DNA of 64,000 bases. Origin: Naumannella halotolerans (GTDB lineage Bacteria; Actinomycetota; Actinomycetes; Propionibacteriales; Propionibacteriaceae). This document shows positions 17,936-26,238 of this stretch, piece after piece (the first letter of the stretch is position 1; the number at the start of each line of letters is the position of its first letter). Where the stretch lies: NCBI RefSeq assembly GCF_004364645.1, contig NZ_SOAW01000001.1, positions 2,046,001 through 2,110,000 of the forward strand, written 5' to 3'. A model generated the notes under the pieces. It was not told where the DNA came from. It did no database searches and saw only the letters and a list, made by a program, of their open reading frames with translations. Made by a program: the position numbers and the translations under genes.

Positions 17936-19281
17936 TGTCCGGTCTCCTGTCGCTGCTGGGCGGCACCACGCTCGGCGATCCGTTGTGCCTCATCGAGTGC
18001 CTCAGCGGTGGTCTTCCGCCCGGCGAATGCATCGGCGAAGGCCTGCGTCGCCTGGTTGCCGACATCCTGGAACTCGGGGATGCTCACGTACTGCACACCG
18101 ACCCACGGCTGCGGCAACACACCCGGATGGGCCGGATCGACCTCCGAGATCACCTGTTCGGTCAGCGGACCGTAGGCCGAACTCACCTCCTGGTACTCCG
18201 GCAGCTCGTAGGTGGATTCACGCGTACCCGGGGGCAGGTTGGACCATCCCTGTTCCTCGCCGACCAGTTGCAGGTACTCGGGGCTGGTCGCCCACTTCAC
18301 GAACTCGGTTGCGGCCTCCTGCTTGGTCGAGGCGGCGTTCACGCCGAGGTTCCACGACCACAGCCATCCGGCCTGCTCGGTCTCGACCACCGGCGCCGGT
18401 ACGTATCCGACCTCACCCTGGACCGGGGAATCGTCGGACTCCAACTGCCCGGCGGCCGAGGTGGCGTCGTACCACATGGCTGCCCCACCCTGACCGAAGA
18501 GGTTCAGGCACTCGGTGAATCCGTAGGAGACCGGATCGGCCTCACCGGCGTTGCGGACCAGATCGACGTAGAAATTGGTGGCCTCGGCGAAACCGCCGGT
18601 GTTCACCGTGGCATTCCACTCCATGTCGTACCACTGCCCACCGAAGGTGTTGACCATGGAGCCGAGCACGGCGCCGGTCTCACCCCAGCCGGGCTTGCCA
18701 CGCATGCAGATGCCCGCCCGGCCCTCCTCGGGTGCGTTCGCCTGTTCGGCCAACTGGGCGACCTCGTCCCAGGTCGGGTTGTCCGGGATCTGCAGTCCGA
18801 GCTCTTCGAAGATGTCCTTGCGGTACATCAGGAACGACGACTCGCCGTAGAACGGTGCAGCGTAGAGGCGGTCCTCGTAGCTCGCCGCCTCCCGGATCGG
18901 ACCGATCAGATCATCCAGGTCGTAATCGGGGTCACTTCCAAGATCATCGGTGAGGTCGCGAAGCCAGCCGTTCTGCCCCCAGATCGGCACCTCGTAGGAG
19001 CCGACGGTCATCACGTCGTACTGCCCGCCACCGGTCGCGACATCCTTGGTGATCGCCGCCCGGAGATCGTTCTCCTCCATGAACAACATGTTCACGCGGA
19101 TGTCGGGGTGCGCAGCCTCGAAATCATCGATCAGCTCCGACATGTCCTGCATTTGGGAGTTGTTCACCGTGGCGACGGTGATCGTCGTGACACCGGCCTG
19201 CTCCCCCAGACGGCCGAAACCGGCACATCCGGAGGTGGTGAGCACGGCCCCGGCCAGAAGAACCGGGAAAACCTTCTTCAT
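17932..19281 (-). CDS. Sugar/polyol ABC transporter substrate-binding lipoprotein
   Basis: A 449-residue solute-binding protein with a lipoprotein signal (MKKVFPVLLAGAVLTTSGC). The mature part has the family-1 extracellular binding fold: DMSELIDDFEAAHPDIRVNM near the start and APFYGESSFLMYRKDIFEEL, typical of the sorbitol/mannitol (SmoE-like) binding group. It captures the sugar outside the membrane and delivers it to the two permeases. ATG 19281 is preferred because the signal peptide begins there; GTG 19287 is an alternative and the next ATG upstream (19326) lies at the presumed transcription start. Confidence 0.9.
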   Translation of the reverse strand: MKKVFPVLLAGAVLTTSGCAGFGRLGEQAGVTTITVATVNNSQMQDMSELIDDFEAAHPDIRVNMLFMEENDLRAAITKDVATGGGQYDVMTVGSYEVPIWGQNGWLRDLTDDLGSDPDYDLDDLIGPIREAASYEDRLYAAPFYGESSFLMYRKDIFEELGLQIPDNPTWDEVAQLAEQANAPEEGRAGICMRGKPGWGETGAVLGSMVNTFGGQWYDMEWNATVNTGGFAEATNFYVDLVRNAGEADPVSYGFTECLNLFGQGGAAMWYDATSAAGQLESDDSPVQGEVGYVPAPVVETEQAGWLWSWNLGVNAASTKQEAATEFVKWATSPEYLQLVGEEQGWSNLPPGTRESTYELPEYQEVSSAYGPLTEQVISEVDPAHPGVLPQPWVGVQYVSIPEFQDVGNQATQAFADAFAGRKTTAEALDEAQRIAERGAAQQRQETGQ

Positions 19282-19689
19282 CTTCACATCCCGTCCACGG
19301 TCCACACGGGGGCCGTTCTCGTCCATGAGGGGACCGACTCTAGCGAAACAGGCTGTGTTGCGCGAGGGGGAACGAGCGTTGCGCGGTGCGAAACGGGGCT
19401 CCGGCTCTACAACGGCCGAAGATCACGTGGAGGCCGACCCGGGCTGCTGCGGGGACACGGGGATGCAGCGCTCACCGGGCCGACCTCCCACGCCAAGCCA
19501 TTGCAGCAGCCGATGCTGCGAAACCCTTGTCCGAGAGCTGTGGGGGAACTGTGCACCTTCGCGAACGGCACACCGGTTGCGGACCACCCGAGAGCGACGG
19601 GCGCCGTCAGGATCAGGTGCCGTCAGGATCCGGGAATGACCCACCGGTGGCCAGGCACGACCCGTCCGGAGATCGATGTCAACCGGTGA
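19282..19689 (-). other. Upstream region of the sugar importer operon; no gene seen
   Basis: These 408 bases contain no convincing coding sequence. On the minus strand TAGAGT (19342-19337) is a plausible -10 without a good -35. Around it are direct repeats: GTTGCGCG at 19357-19364 and 19378-19385 (21 bases apart) and GCGAAAC at 19343-19349 and 19388-19394. They may be operator half-sites for a sugar-responsive repressor or activator; no regulator gene is adjacent. Confidence 0.5.
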
Positions 19690-20574
19690 TCAGGGAACGA
19701 CCCGTTCACCCAGACCGCCACGCTCCCGGTACATCTCCACCGATTCGCGCAGCGCCTTCAGCACATAGGAGGGGAAGTCCAGGCCCTTCACATTGGCGAA
19801 CAACGCCGCCTTCTCCACCCGGGAGATCTCCCGGGCATAGGCCTCCATGTCATCGGCGAAGCCCAACCCGACCATCAGACCGCCGGCATCGGCGGCGTAC
19901 TGCTTCTTCTGGTTGGTCCCGACGACTCCGTAGGAGTAGCGACGAAGCTGCCGGATCAGCCACAACTGCCACGGCTTCAACACCTCGTCCTGCACCATCA
20001 GCTCCGCCGACATCTTGTAGAAGGCGAAGTGGCCCGGCTCCTGGCGCTTGATCTGACCGATGATCGTGTCGGCGATCGCCTCCTCACCGAGGTGCTGCAT
20101 CCCCTTGGTCATGGCGTTGTAGGCCAGCACCGCCTGCCGCTCGGTGGCCGCTCCGGTCAGGTAGTACATCATCCGGGCCACCTCCTGGATCGGCTCGATG
20201 TGGGCCAGTGCGCCGAGCATCTTCATGCTCATCTGCACCTCCAACATCGGCTCCGACGGCTGCAGACCGAGATCGGTCTGCAGCCGGTCCAGGATCAGCC
20301 CGTGCTGAATCTCCTGGGGCTGCCAGACGTCGGCGTAGAAGTAGCGGTCGACCTCGCTGACCTCGGGCAGCAGCACCAGCAGTTCCAACACATTGCGGTC
20401 GACCTCGAGCTCGACCCGGGCGAGGTAGTCCAAGATGTGCCCGTAGTCCCGGGCGACCAGTTCCGGTCGCTTCACCGTCCGATCCACGGTCTCCAACAGG
20501 ATCGGCGGATGCTCATCGCCCAACTTGCTCACGTGGTCCATCAAAATCGTGTCGGTGATCCGGCGGCGTGCCAT
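19690..20574 (-). CDS. Ferritin-like diiron-carboxylate protein, possible oxygenase/desaturase
   Basis: A 294-residue cytoplasmic, largely helical protein. It has the two ExxH motifs of ferritin-like diiron oxidases: E88-I-Q-H91 (DVWQPQEIQHGLILDRL) and EPGH (IKRQEPGHFAFYKM), with additional acidic candidates (LARVELEVDRN; QHLGEEAIAD). Such proteins use a diiron centre for hydroxylation, desaturation or N-oxygenation; the exact reaction is not known for this actinobacterial group. ATG 20574 (MARRRITDT) is favoured over 20625. A TTAGGGTTACCT motif resembling half an IdeR box lies 33-44 bases upstream. Confidence 0.75.
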   Translation of the reverse strand: MARRRITDTILMDHVSKLGDEHPPILLETVDRTVKRPELVARDYGHILDYLARVELEVDRNVLELLVLLPEVSEVDRYFYADVWQPQEIQHGLILDRLQTDLGLQPSEPMLEVQMSMKMLGALAHIEPIQEVARMMYYLTGAATERQAVLAYNAMTKGMQHLGEEAIADTIIGQIKRQEPGHFAFYKMSAELMVQDEVLKPWQLWLIRQLRRYSYGVVGTNQKKQYAADAGGLMVGLGFADDMEAYAREISRVEKAALFANVKGLDFPSYVLKALRESVEMYRERGGLGERVVP

Positions 20575-20606
20575 GCCACCGACTGTAGTCGACCTCCGAC
20601 CGCGTC

Positions 20607-20618
20607 TTAGGGTTACCT
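20607..20618 (-). promoter_or_regulatory. Partial IdeR/DtxR-like box before the ferritin-like gene
   Basis: TTAGGGTTACCT at 20607-20618 matches the core shared with the siderophore promoter at 30283-30294, but the flanking half-site is weak. It would place an iron-using protein under iron control; a tentative call. Confidence 0.35.
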
Positions 20619-20670
20619 CAGTCACAGCCGGCCCGACCTCGGCAGCGGGTCATTCGGACGGCGTTCGCGA

Positions 20671-20741
20671 GCAGAATCCGCCACTCGATGAGCGAATCGG
20701 CCGCCGACGGGCCGCTTGAGCGATCGAGTGGCAGAATCCGC
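20671..20741 (-). terminator. Hairpin element flanked by direct repeats, downstream of the isochorismate synthase gene
   Basis: The 11-base repeat GCAGAATCCGC occurs at 20671-20681 and 20731-20741. Between the copies lie inverted arms CCACTCGAT (20681-20689) and ATCGAGTGG (20723-20731) and an inner CGGCC/GGCCG pair. The position immediately after the stop suggests a terminator; the flanking repeats also resemble a target duplication around a tiny palindromic element. Confidence 0.5.
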
Positions 20742-21905
20742 TCAGGAATCGGATCGTCCGGGGCGCAGCGCGTCCAGCATCGGCTCCAGCTTCGCCTCGG
20801 TCTCGGTGTACTCCCACTCCGGATCGGCGCCGGCGACGATCCCGCCTGCCGCATACAGGCGCACCCCACCGGGTTCGAGCTGTCCGCAGCGCAGGGCCAG
20901 GCAGATCTCGGCATTGCCCTCACCGTCCAACCAGCCGACCGGCCCGGCGTAGCGGCCGCGATCGCGGAACTCCAGTTCCTCGATCAAGGCCACCGCGGGT
21001 TGCTGCGGCACGCCGGCCACCGCTGGTGTCGGGTGCAAACGGTCGACCAGCGCCAGCGGACTGACGGCCGGGTCGAGGACCCGTCCGGCGATGTCGGTGG
21101 CCAGATGCCACAGGTTCGGCAGTTCCAACAGGTGCGGTTCGGGATGCACTTCGTCCAGGACCGCCACCTCACCGAGGGAGGTCAACACCGGATCGGCCGC
21201 CAGCCGGTGTTCGCTCACCCGACGCTCGTCGCTGACCAGCACCCCCGGCTCCCGGGCGGTACCGGCCAGCACCCGGGTCCGGAACCGCTCCCCGGTGCGA
21301 GCCAGCAGCAGTTCAGGGGTGGCCCCGAGCAGGCCGTCGACAGCGAAGGTCCAGACATCGGGATAGGCCGCGGCCAGCGCCTCCAGCGCCCGACCACAGA
21401 CCTCGGGGTCGGCGGGGACGAACTCGTCTCGACCCACCACCACCTTGCGTACCCGGTCACGTTCGATCGCGGCCAGCGCCCGCTCGACCAGCAGGCGATG
21501 CTGCGCCCTGGTGGGAGTGGAGCCCGGAGCCGTCATCGACGGCTGCTCCCCCAACCGCAGTTGCGGATCCGCAGCCAGCAGCTGCGCCGCAAGCTCCGAG
21601 GGGACGGACTGTTCGAGTTCGACCTGGTCACGCCGCAGAAGAGCCGGGAGCCGCAGCACACTCGGCAAGGCCGAAGTGTCGTCGAAGGCCGCACTGACGA
21701 AGGCCGTGGGTGAGTACGGCAGCGCGGACAACAGCGCCTGCCAGACGCGATCCATCCGCCGCAGCCGGTCCGTCCCGGTGAACGCGAAACGCCAGCCACC
21801 GGACCCGGTGATCGGTTCACCCCCGCGCTGCCAGTGCAGCAACTGGGCGAACGGAGGACTCACACCTCGATCATTCCACGTCGGCGCACCGGGGCGCGAA
21901 ACCAC
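20742..21905 (-). CDS. menF: Isochorismate synthase
   Basis: A 387-residue chorismate-utilising enzyme that converts chorismate to isochorismate for menaquinone or catecholate siderophore synthesis. Conserved features: RVRKVVVGRDEF (with the catalytic Lys region), LLGATPELLLARTGERFRTR, LAGTARE, SDERRVSEHRLAADP, HPTPAVAGVP and YAAGGIVAGADPEWEYTETE near the C-terminus. The N-terminal part is shorter than in longer MenF proteins. Start is a GTG. No other men or siderophore-biosynthesis gene is nearby, so menaquinone is the more economical assumption. Confidence 0.88.
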   Translation of the reverse strand: MVSRPGAPTWNDRGVSPPFAQLLHWQRGGEPITGSGGWRFAFTGTDRLRRMDRVWQALLSALPYSPTAFVSAAFDDTSALPSVLRLPALLRRDQVELEQSVPSELAAQLLAADPQLRLGEQPSMTAPGSTPTRAQHRLLVERALAAIERDRVRKVVVGRDEFVPADPEVCGRALEALAAAYPDVWTFAVDGLLGATPELLLARTGERFRTRVLAGTAREPGVLVSDERRVSEHRLAADPVLTSLGEVAVLDEVHPEPHLLELPNLWHLATDIAGRVLDPAVSPLALVDRLHPTPAVAGVPQQPAVALIEELEFRDRGRYAGPVGWLDGEGNAEICLALRCGQLEPGGVRLYAAGGIVAGADPEWEYTETEAKLEPMLDALRPGRSDS

Positions 21906-21939
21906 GAGTTCGCCCCGATCGCGCTGTTACCGTTGATCG

Positions 21940-22884
21940 GTGTTCTGCGGAATTGATCTTGGCAGGTCCGGATGCCGACTGGCCGTCGTCGATGACCGCC
22001 CGCTGGTCGTGAGCAGCGAAGGCGGCGCCTCGTTGATCGACGCGGTCGACTCCGAGGGTGCACACAGTGAAGTGGTGACCGCGGCACTGCAGGCAATCCT
22101 CACCGCCCGCGACCAGTTGCCCGCCGAACGGCGCCATCCGGCCGGATCGCTCGTCTGCGGTGTCGCGGGGGCCGGTGCCGAACCGGAGCTGGCGGCCGAA
22201 CTCGCCACCCGCCTGCAGGCTGAGCTTCCCGGAACCACCGTCCAGGTGACGAGCGATCTGGTGATCACCCATGCCGGGGCACTGGGTGGCCGCAGCGGCA
22301 GCGTGGCCAATGTCGGCACCGGGGCCGAGGTGATCGCCCTGTCGCCCGGTGGTGAGCTGCGACAGCTCGGCAACTGGGGCCCCTGGCTCGGTGACGACGG
22401 TTCCGGCGCCTGGCTCGGCCGCGAAGCACTCCGCCGGGTGCTGGCGTCCCGGGAGGCCGACTACGACCTCGGGCCGCTGGTCGGCGCAGCCACCGAACGC
22501 TACGGAGACCTGGACCGCTTGCACCAGACCCTGGCCACCAGCGGTACGCCGGCACGCAGCACGGCGGCCTTCGCCGGTGATGTCCTGCGCCTGGCCGAGG
22601 ACGGAGAACCCGGGGCCCTGGAGGTGACCCGGTCCGCCGCCGACGCCCTGGCCTCGGTCCTGCAACGGTCCGGTCCCGGACCGTATGCGATCACCGGCGG
22701 CCTGTCCGGCCATCAGGTCTATCTGGACGAGATCGCCGGGGCACTCGGCCAGCCGGTCACGAATGCCGAGGGTACGGCGCTGGACGGCGCCCTGCTGCTG
22801 GCCGGCGGGACCACCACCGCTCCACACCTGGGGCTGCTGATCGGCGCCGCGACCCGCACCCCGCCCGAGTCCGCGACTTCCTGA
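21940..22884 (+). CDS. BadF/BadG-type sugar kinase, probable N-acetylglucosamine kinase
   Basis: A 314-residue ASKHA-fold kinase: phosphate-1 loop FCGIDLGRSGCRLAVVD, CGVAGAG, the catalytic region SDLVITHAGALGG, VANVGTGAEVIALSP and the strongly diagnostic LGDDGSGAWLGREALR. The family phosphorylates amino sugars such as N-acetylglucosamine; sequence alone cannot fix the substrate. GTG start at 21940. Divergent from the isochorismate synthase gene with only 34 bases between them. Confidence 0.85.
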   Translation: MFCGIDLGRSGCRLAVVDDRPLVVSSEGGASLIDAVDSEGAHSEVVTAALQAILTARDQLPAERRHPAGSLVCGVAGAGAEPELAAELATRLQAELPGTTVQVTSDLVITHAGALGGRSGSVANVGTGAEVIALSPGGELRQLGNWGPWLGDDGSGAWLGREALRRVLASREADYDLGPLVGAATERYGDLDRLHQTLATSGTPARSTAAFAGDVLRLAEDGEPGALEVTRSAADALASVLQRSGPGPYAITGGLSGHQVYLDEIAGALGQPVTNAEGTALDGALLLAGGTTTAPHLGLLIGAATRTPPESATS

Positions 22885-22989
22885 GCTCCTACCTGCCGTT
22901 CGCCGTACCTGCCGTCGGAGTTGGTTCGGCGTGGGCACCGGAGCAGGATGGAGGTGCCCCCGCTCGGAGGCGATGACCAGGAGCCGACA

Positions 22990-23556
22990 ATGCCCCACAG
23001 CAGTACCCAGCAGTCCGCCGCCGACGAGCACGGACCGCTGCCCCGCGGCATCAACCACATCGGACTGACCGTTCCCGATCTGGACCTCGCCACCCGTTTC
23101 CTTGCCGAGGCCTTCGGCGCCAAGGTCGCCTATGACGGTCTCACCCTGGACGATGAGGCACGCAGCGGGGCCGAGACCGAACGGCAGCTGGGTCTGCCGC
23201 AGGGCGCCCGGATCATCCGCCAGAGGATGATCCAGATCGGGGTCGGACCGAGCCTGGAGGTGTTCGAGATCGAGGTCGACGACCGCCATCCCGCCGCCCG
23301 GCTCTCCGACCTCGGCTGGAACCACATCTCGCTGCTGGTCGACGACATCGAAGGGGTGCTCGCACGCGCCGTCGCCGCCGGCGGGCAGGCCCTGTCCGAG
23401 GTCCACGACAACTCCCGGCATGAGGACACTCCGGGCAATGGCAGTGTCTACGTCCGGCCGCCGTGGGGCGGGCTGATCGAATTGCAGACCCTGCCGAACG
23501 GCCACTGGTACGGACCCGACTCCGAGTCCGAGGTCTGGTCACCGCCGCAGCGCTGA
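22990..23556 (+). CDS. VOC/glyoxalase-family protein
   Basis: A 188-residue VOC-fold protein with metal-ligand regions INHIGLTVPDLDLATRFLAE, WNHISLLVDDIEG and GGLIELQTLP. Related proteins are glyoxalases, epimerases or ring-cleavage dioxygenases; no closer assignment is safe. ATG 22990 has CAGGAG at 22978-22983. It is a different subgroup from the VOC protein at 5435. Follows the BadF kinase by about 105 bases and may share its transcript; convergent with the DUF1707 gene only four bases later. Confidence 0.8.
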   Translation: MPHSSTQQSAADEHGPLPRGINHIGLTVPDLDLATRFLAEAFGAKVAYDGLTLDDEARSGAETERQLGLPQGARIIRQRMIQIGVGPSLEVFEIEVDDRHPAARLSDLGWNHISLLVDDIEGVLARAVAAGGQALSEVHDNSRHEDTPGNGSVYVRPPWGGLIELQTLPNGHWYGPDSESEVWSPPQR

Positions 23557-23560
23557 GCGT

Positions 23561-23935
23561 TCAGAGTACGGCGAGGAAGATCACCCCGAGGATCACCAAC
23601 AGGACCACGGCCGCGGCCAGCACGGCGAAGAGGACCAGCCCGAAACGGCGCCCGTCGGTGGGTTGACCCACCTCGCCGGGCCGGCCGGTCTGTTTGACGA
23701 TCTCCGGCTCCTCGAAGGTGGCCAGTGGCGCCAGGCCGCTGACCACCGGGACCAGTTCACCCAAGGTGGAGGCGCCGTAGAGTGTGTCCAGCCGGTGCTG
23801 GTAGTCGTCGGCGTCGAGTTCGCCCCGGGTGAAGGCGTCGTTCAGCTGCCGACCGAGCCGCTCGCGCTCCTCGGTGTCCACCGGTTTGGCCGGTGTGCTC
23901 CGGTACTTGCTCGAGATCGGCAGGTCTGCGCTCAT
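23561..23935 (-). CDS. DUF1707 domain membrane protein
   Basis: A 124-residue protein with an N-terminal DUF1707 module (EERERLGRQLNDAFTRGELD, DDYQHRLDTLYGASTLGEL), a hydrophilic linker and one C-terminal transmembrane helix (about 98-122). The family is actinobacterial and of unknown function, often linked to envelope proteins. Monocistronic by context. Confidence 0.85.
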   Translation of the reverse strand: MSADLPISSKYRSTPAKPVDTEERERLGRQLNDAFTRGELDADDYQHRLDTLYGASTLGELVPVVSGLAPLATFEEPEIVKQTGRPGEVGQPTDGRRFGLVLFAVLAAAVVLLVILGVIFLAVL

Positions 23936-24036
23936 GGACCAAGCCTAACCAGCGGCCGGGTTTCGCGTATCGGGTGCGCTTGCGGGCAACGGGAAAACCC
24001 GTTGCCCGGCCGCGGCACAACCGGCAGGCTCCACGG

Positions 24037-25164
24037 ATGGACACCCGCGCAGACGACGACCAGCAGGCCGAGGTCCCCGGCCGAACCGGTTCCGCCGCGA
24101 TCCCCCCGGCCGGTTACGCCATCGCCGAACTGGATCCGACCGACCGGGCGGGATTGGCGGAGGTGGTCGCCCTGGAGGCTGCGGGGTGGTTCGAGGTGCT
24201 GGGCACCGACGACCTGGCCGTCGACCTCGACGTCTGGGCCTCCAACCTGACACCGACCCCCTATCGCGAACGAACCGTGCTGATCGCCCGCCACCTCACG
24301 ACCGGCCGGATCGACGGGTACGTCATGTGCTCCCTGCGTCTGCGTGAGGACACCGACCTGCTCGACTTCGAACTGCAGGTCCGCAGTGAATGCCGTCGAC
24401 GCGGCATCGGCCGGGCCTTGTTGGCTGCGGCGCAGGAGTTCGGCGCGCGCTCCGGACGTACCCGGGCGATGACCTACTGCACCCAGCGGGAGGCCGCGCC
24501 GGGCGATCCCGAGGCACTGATCCCGGCCACCGGTTCCGGCCGGGTGCCGGCCGACAGCGCAAGCACCCGGTTCGCCCTCGCAACCGGTCATCGGCTGGAG
24601 CAGACCGAACGGCACTCGGTGCTGGACCTGCCGGTGGACATCGAGGGTCTGTGGTCCACGCTCGGGGAGCGCACCGCCGGTTACCGGTTCCGGACCTGGA
24701 CCCGGTTCACCCCCGAGGACCTGCTCGAGCCGCTGGCAGCGCTGCGCAGTCAGATGAGTGTCGACGTACCGACCGGTGAGTTGCCGAGGGAACGGGAGAT
24801 CTGGGACGCCGAACGGGTACGCCGCGCCGACCAGCGGGTGGCCGACTCCGGCTCGGTGGTGCTGTTCACCGTCGCCGAGCGGATCGCCGACGGCGAGCTG
24901 GCCGCCTACACCGTGCTCGAACAACTCCCGTCCCGTCCCCAGGTCGCCCACCAGGGCGACACCTTCGTGCTGGCCTCCCATCGCGGCCACGGGCTCGGCC
25001 TGGCGGTCAAACTGGTCAACCATCAGGCAGCGGTCGCCGCGTTCGACCGGCTGCAGCGGGTGCACACCTGGAATGCGGAGGAGAACCGGTGGATGCTGGA
25101 GATCAACCAGTCACTGGGCTACCGCCCGCTCGCCGTGGAAAGCGTCTGGGCCAGGCAGTTCTGA
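24037..25164 (+). CDS. Tandem GNAT-family N-acetyltransferase
   Basis: A 375-residue protein with two GCN5-like domains. The first has the acetyl-CoA loop RSECRRRGIGRALLAAAQEF (about residues 113-132); the second has ASHRGHGLGLAVKLVNHQAA and the typical YxP-type ending WMLEINQSLGYRPLAVES. Tandem GNAT proteins in actinobacteria acetylate small molecules such as aminoglycosides, mycothiol precursors or amino acids; the substrate is unknown. ATG 24037 was chosen because the upstream in-frame extension (to 23893) overlaps the DUF1707 gene promoter and is low-complexity. Confidence 0.85.
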   Translation: MDTRADDDQQAEVPGRTGSAAIPPAGYAIAELDPTDRAGLAEVVALEAAGWFEVLGTDDLAVDLDVWASNLTPTPYRERTVLIARHLTTGRIDGYVMCSLRLREDTDLLDFELQVRSECRRRGIGRALLAAAQEFGARSGRTRAMTYCTQREAAPGDPEALIPATGSGRVPADSASTRFALATGHRLEQTERHSVLDLPVDIEGLWSTLGERTAGYRFRTWTRFTPEDLLEPLAALRSQMSVDVPTGELPREREIWDAERVRRADQRVADSGSVVLFTVAERIADGELAAYTVLEQLPSRPQVAHQGDTFVLASHRGHGLGLAVKLVNHQAAVAAFDRLQRVHTWNAEENRWMLEINQSLGYRPLAVESVWARQF

Positions 25165-25172
25165 GCCACGGT

Positions 25173-25198
25173 CCGATCCGTGACCGATCACGGATCGG
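25173..25198 (+). terminator. Hairpin between the GNAT and PfkB genes
   Basis: CCGATCCGTGA at 25173-25183 pairs perfectly with TCACGGATCGG at 25188-25198 over a CCGA loop. It lies just after the acetyltransferase stop and is probably its terminator; as a palindrome it could also be an operator for the next gene. Confidence 0.7.
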
Positions 25199-25219
25199 GG
25201 TCTGGAAGAATCGGCGACG

Positions 25220-26206
25220 ATGAACCGTACCCATGCACCGGCCGGCCGCGACCAGTTCGGCGGCATCCTCACCGTGACGCCGAATCCGGCCCTCGACATC
25301 ACCTATCAGGTACGCCTGGTTCCCGGTGAGGTGCACCGGGTCGAGCCACCGCGACGGCGTGCCGGCGGCAAGGGGTTCAACGTGGCCCGGGTGGTGGCGG
25401 CGAACCAGCACCGGGCGGTGGCCGTGGCCCCGGTCGGGCAGGCACAGATCGCGGCCTTCGCCGAGGAACTGCGCAAGGCCGGAGTGGGAGCCGAACTGGT
25501 CGCGGTGGCCGCCGACACCCGCAACTCGATCGCCCTGGTCGATGCCGACGCCGATCAGGTCACGGTGCTGAACGAACCGGGGAGCGCGCCGACGACGGCC
25601 GAGGCCGAGGAACTCGACCTGCGGGTACGCGACTGCATCGCCCGGTACGCACCGGCCGTGGTGGTCATCGCCGGCAGCCTTCCGCCGGGCACCGATTCGT
25701 CATTGTTCGCCCAGTTCACCCGCTACGCCCACGATGCCGGTGCGCCGTGCATCATCGACACCTCCGGCAGCGCCCTGCTCGACGCGGTACGCGCGGGCGC
25801 GGACCTGATCAAGCCGAACGCCGAGGAAGCGATGCAGGCGACCGATGCCACCGATCACCTGACGGCCGCCACCGCACTGCTGCAGCTGTCCCCCAATCCC
25901 CGGGCCCGGGCGCTGATCTCCCGCGGCCCGGACGGGATCTCCTTGTTCACCAAGGGATCCGAGGTCGTCACCACCGCCCGCCCCGGGGAACGACTGAGCG
26001 GCAATCCCACCGGTGCCGGGGATGCCGCCGTGGCCGCGGCCGCGGTCGGTCTGGCCGACGGCCTCGATGATCATGCCCTGGTCCGGCTCGCCGTGCAGTG
26101 GTCGTCGGCGGCGGTGCTCGCCCCGCTCGCCGGAGACCTCGGCCCACTCGCCGAACCGGAATCGATCACCGTCAGCACCGAAACCCTTCCGCACAAGATC
26201 ATCTGA
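25220..26206 (+). CDS. PfkB-family sugar-phosphate kinase (1-phosphofructokinase / tagatose-6-phosphate kinase type)
   Basis: A 328-residue ribokinase-superfamily kinase. ILTVTPNPALDITYQV is the usual N-terminus of the LacC/FruK group; RRRAGGKGFNVARV is the substrate loop; SGNPTGAGDAAVAAAAVG holds the catalytic Asp and anion hole. It should phosphorylate fructose-1-phosphate or tagatose-6-phosphate to a bisphosphate. A class II aldolase gene starts 32 bases later, making a two-step kinase-aldolase route to triose phosphates very likely. No phosphotransferase genes are adjacent. Confidence 0.9.
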   Translation: MNRTHAPAGRDQFGGILTVTPNPALDITYQVRLVPGEVHRVEPPRRRAGGKGFNVARVVAANQHRAVAVAPVGQAQIAAFAEELRKAGVGAELVAVAADTRNSIALVDADADQVTVLNEPGSAPTTAEAEELDLRVRDCIARYAPAVVVIAGSLPPGTDSSLFAQFTRYAHDAGAPCIIDTSGSALLDAVRAGADLIKPNAEEAMQATDATDHLTAATALLQLSPNPRARALISRGPDGISLFTKGSEVVTTARPGERLSGNPTGAGDAAVAAAAVGLADGLDDHALVRLAVQWSSAAVLAPLAGDLGPLAEPESITVSTETLPHKII

Positions 26207-26238
26207 TCTGCGCCGACCGATCTCAGCCAGGAGTTCCC

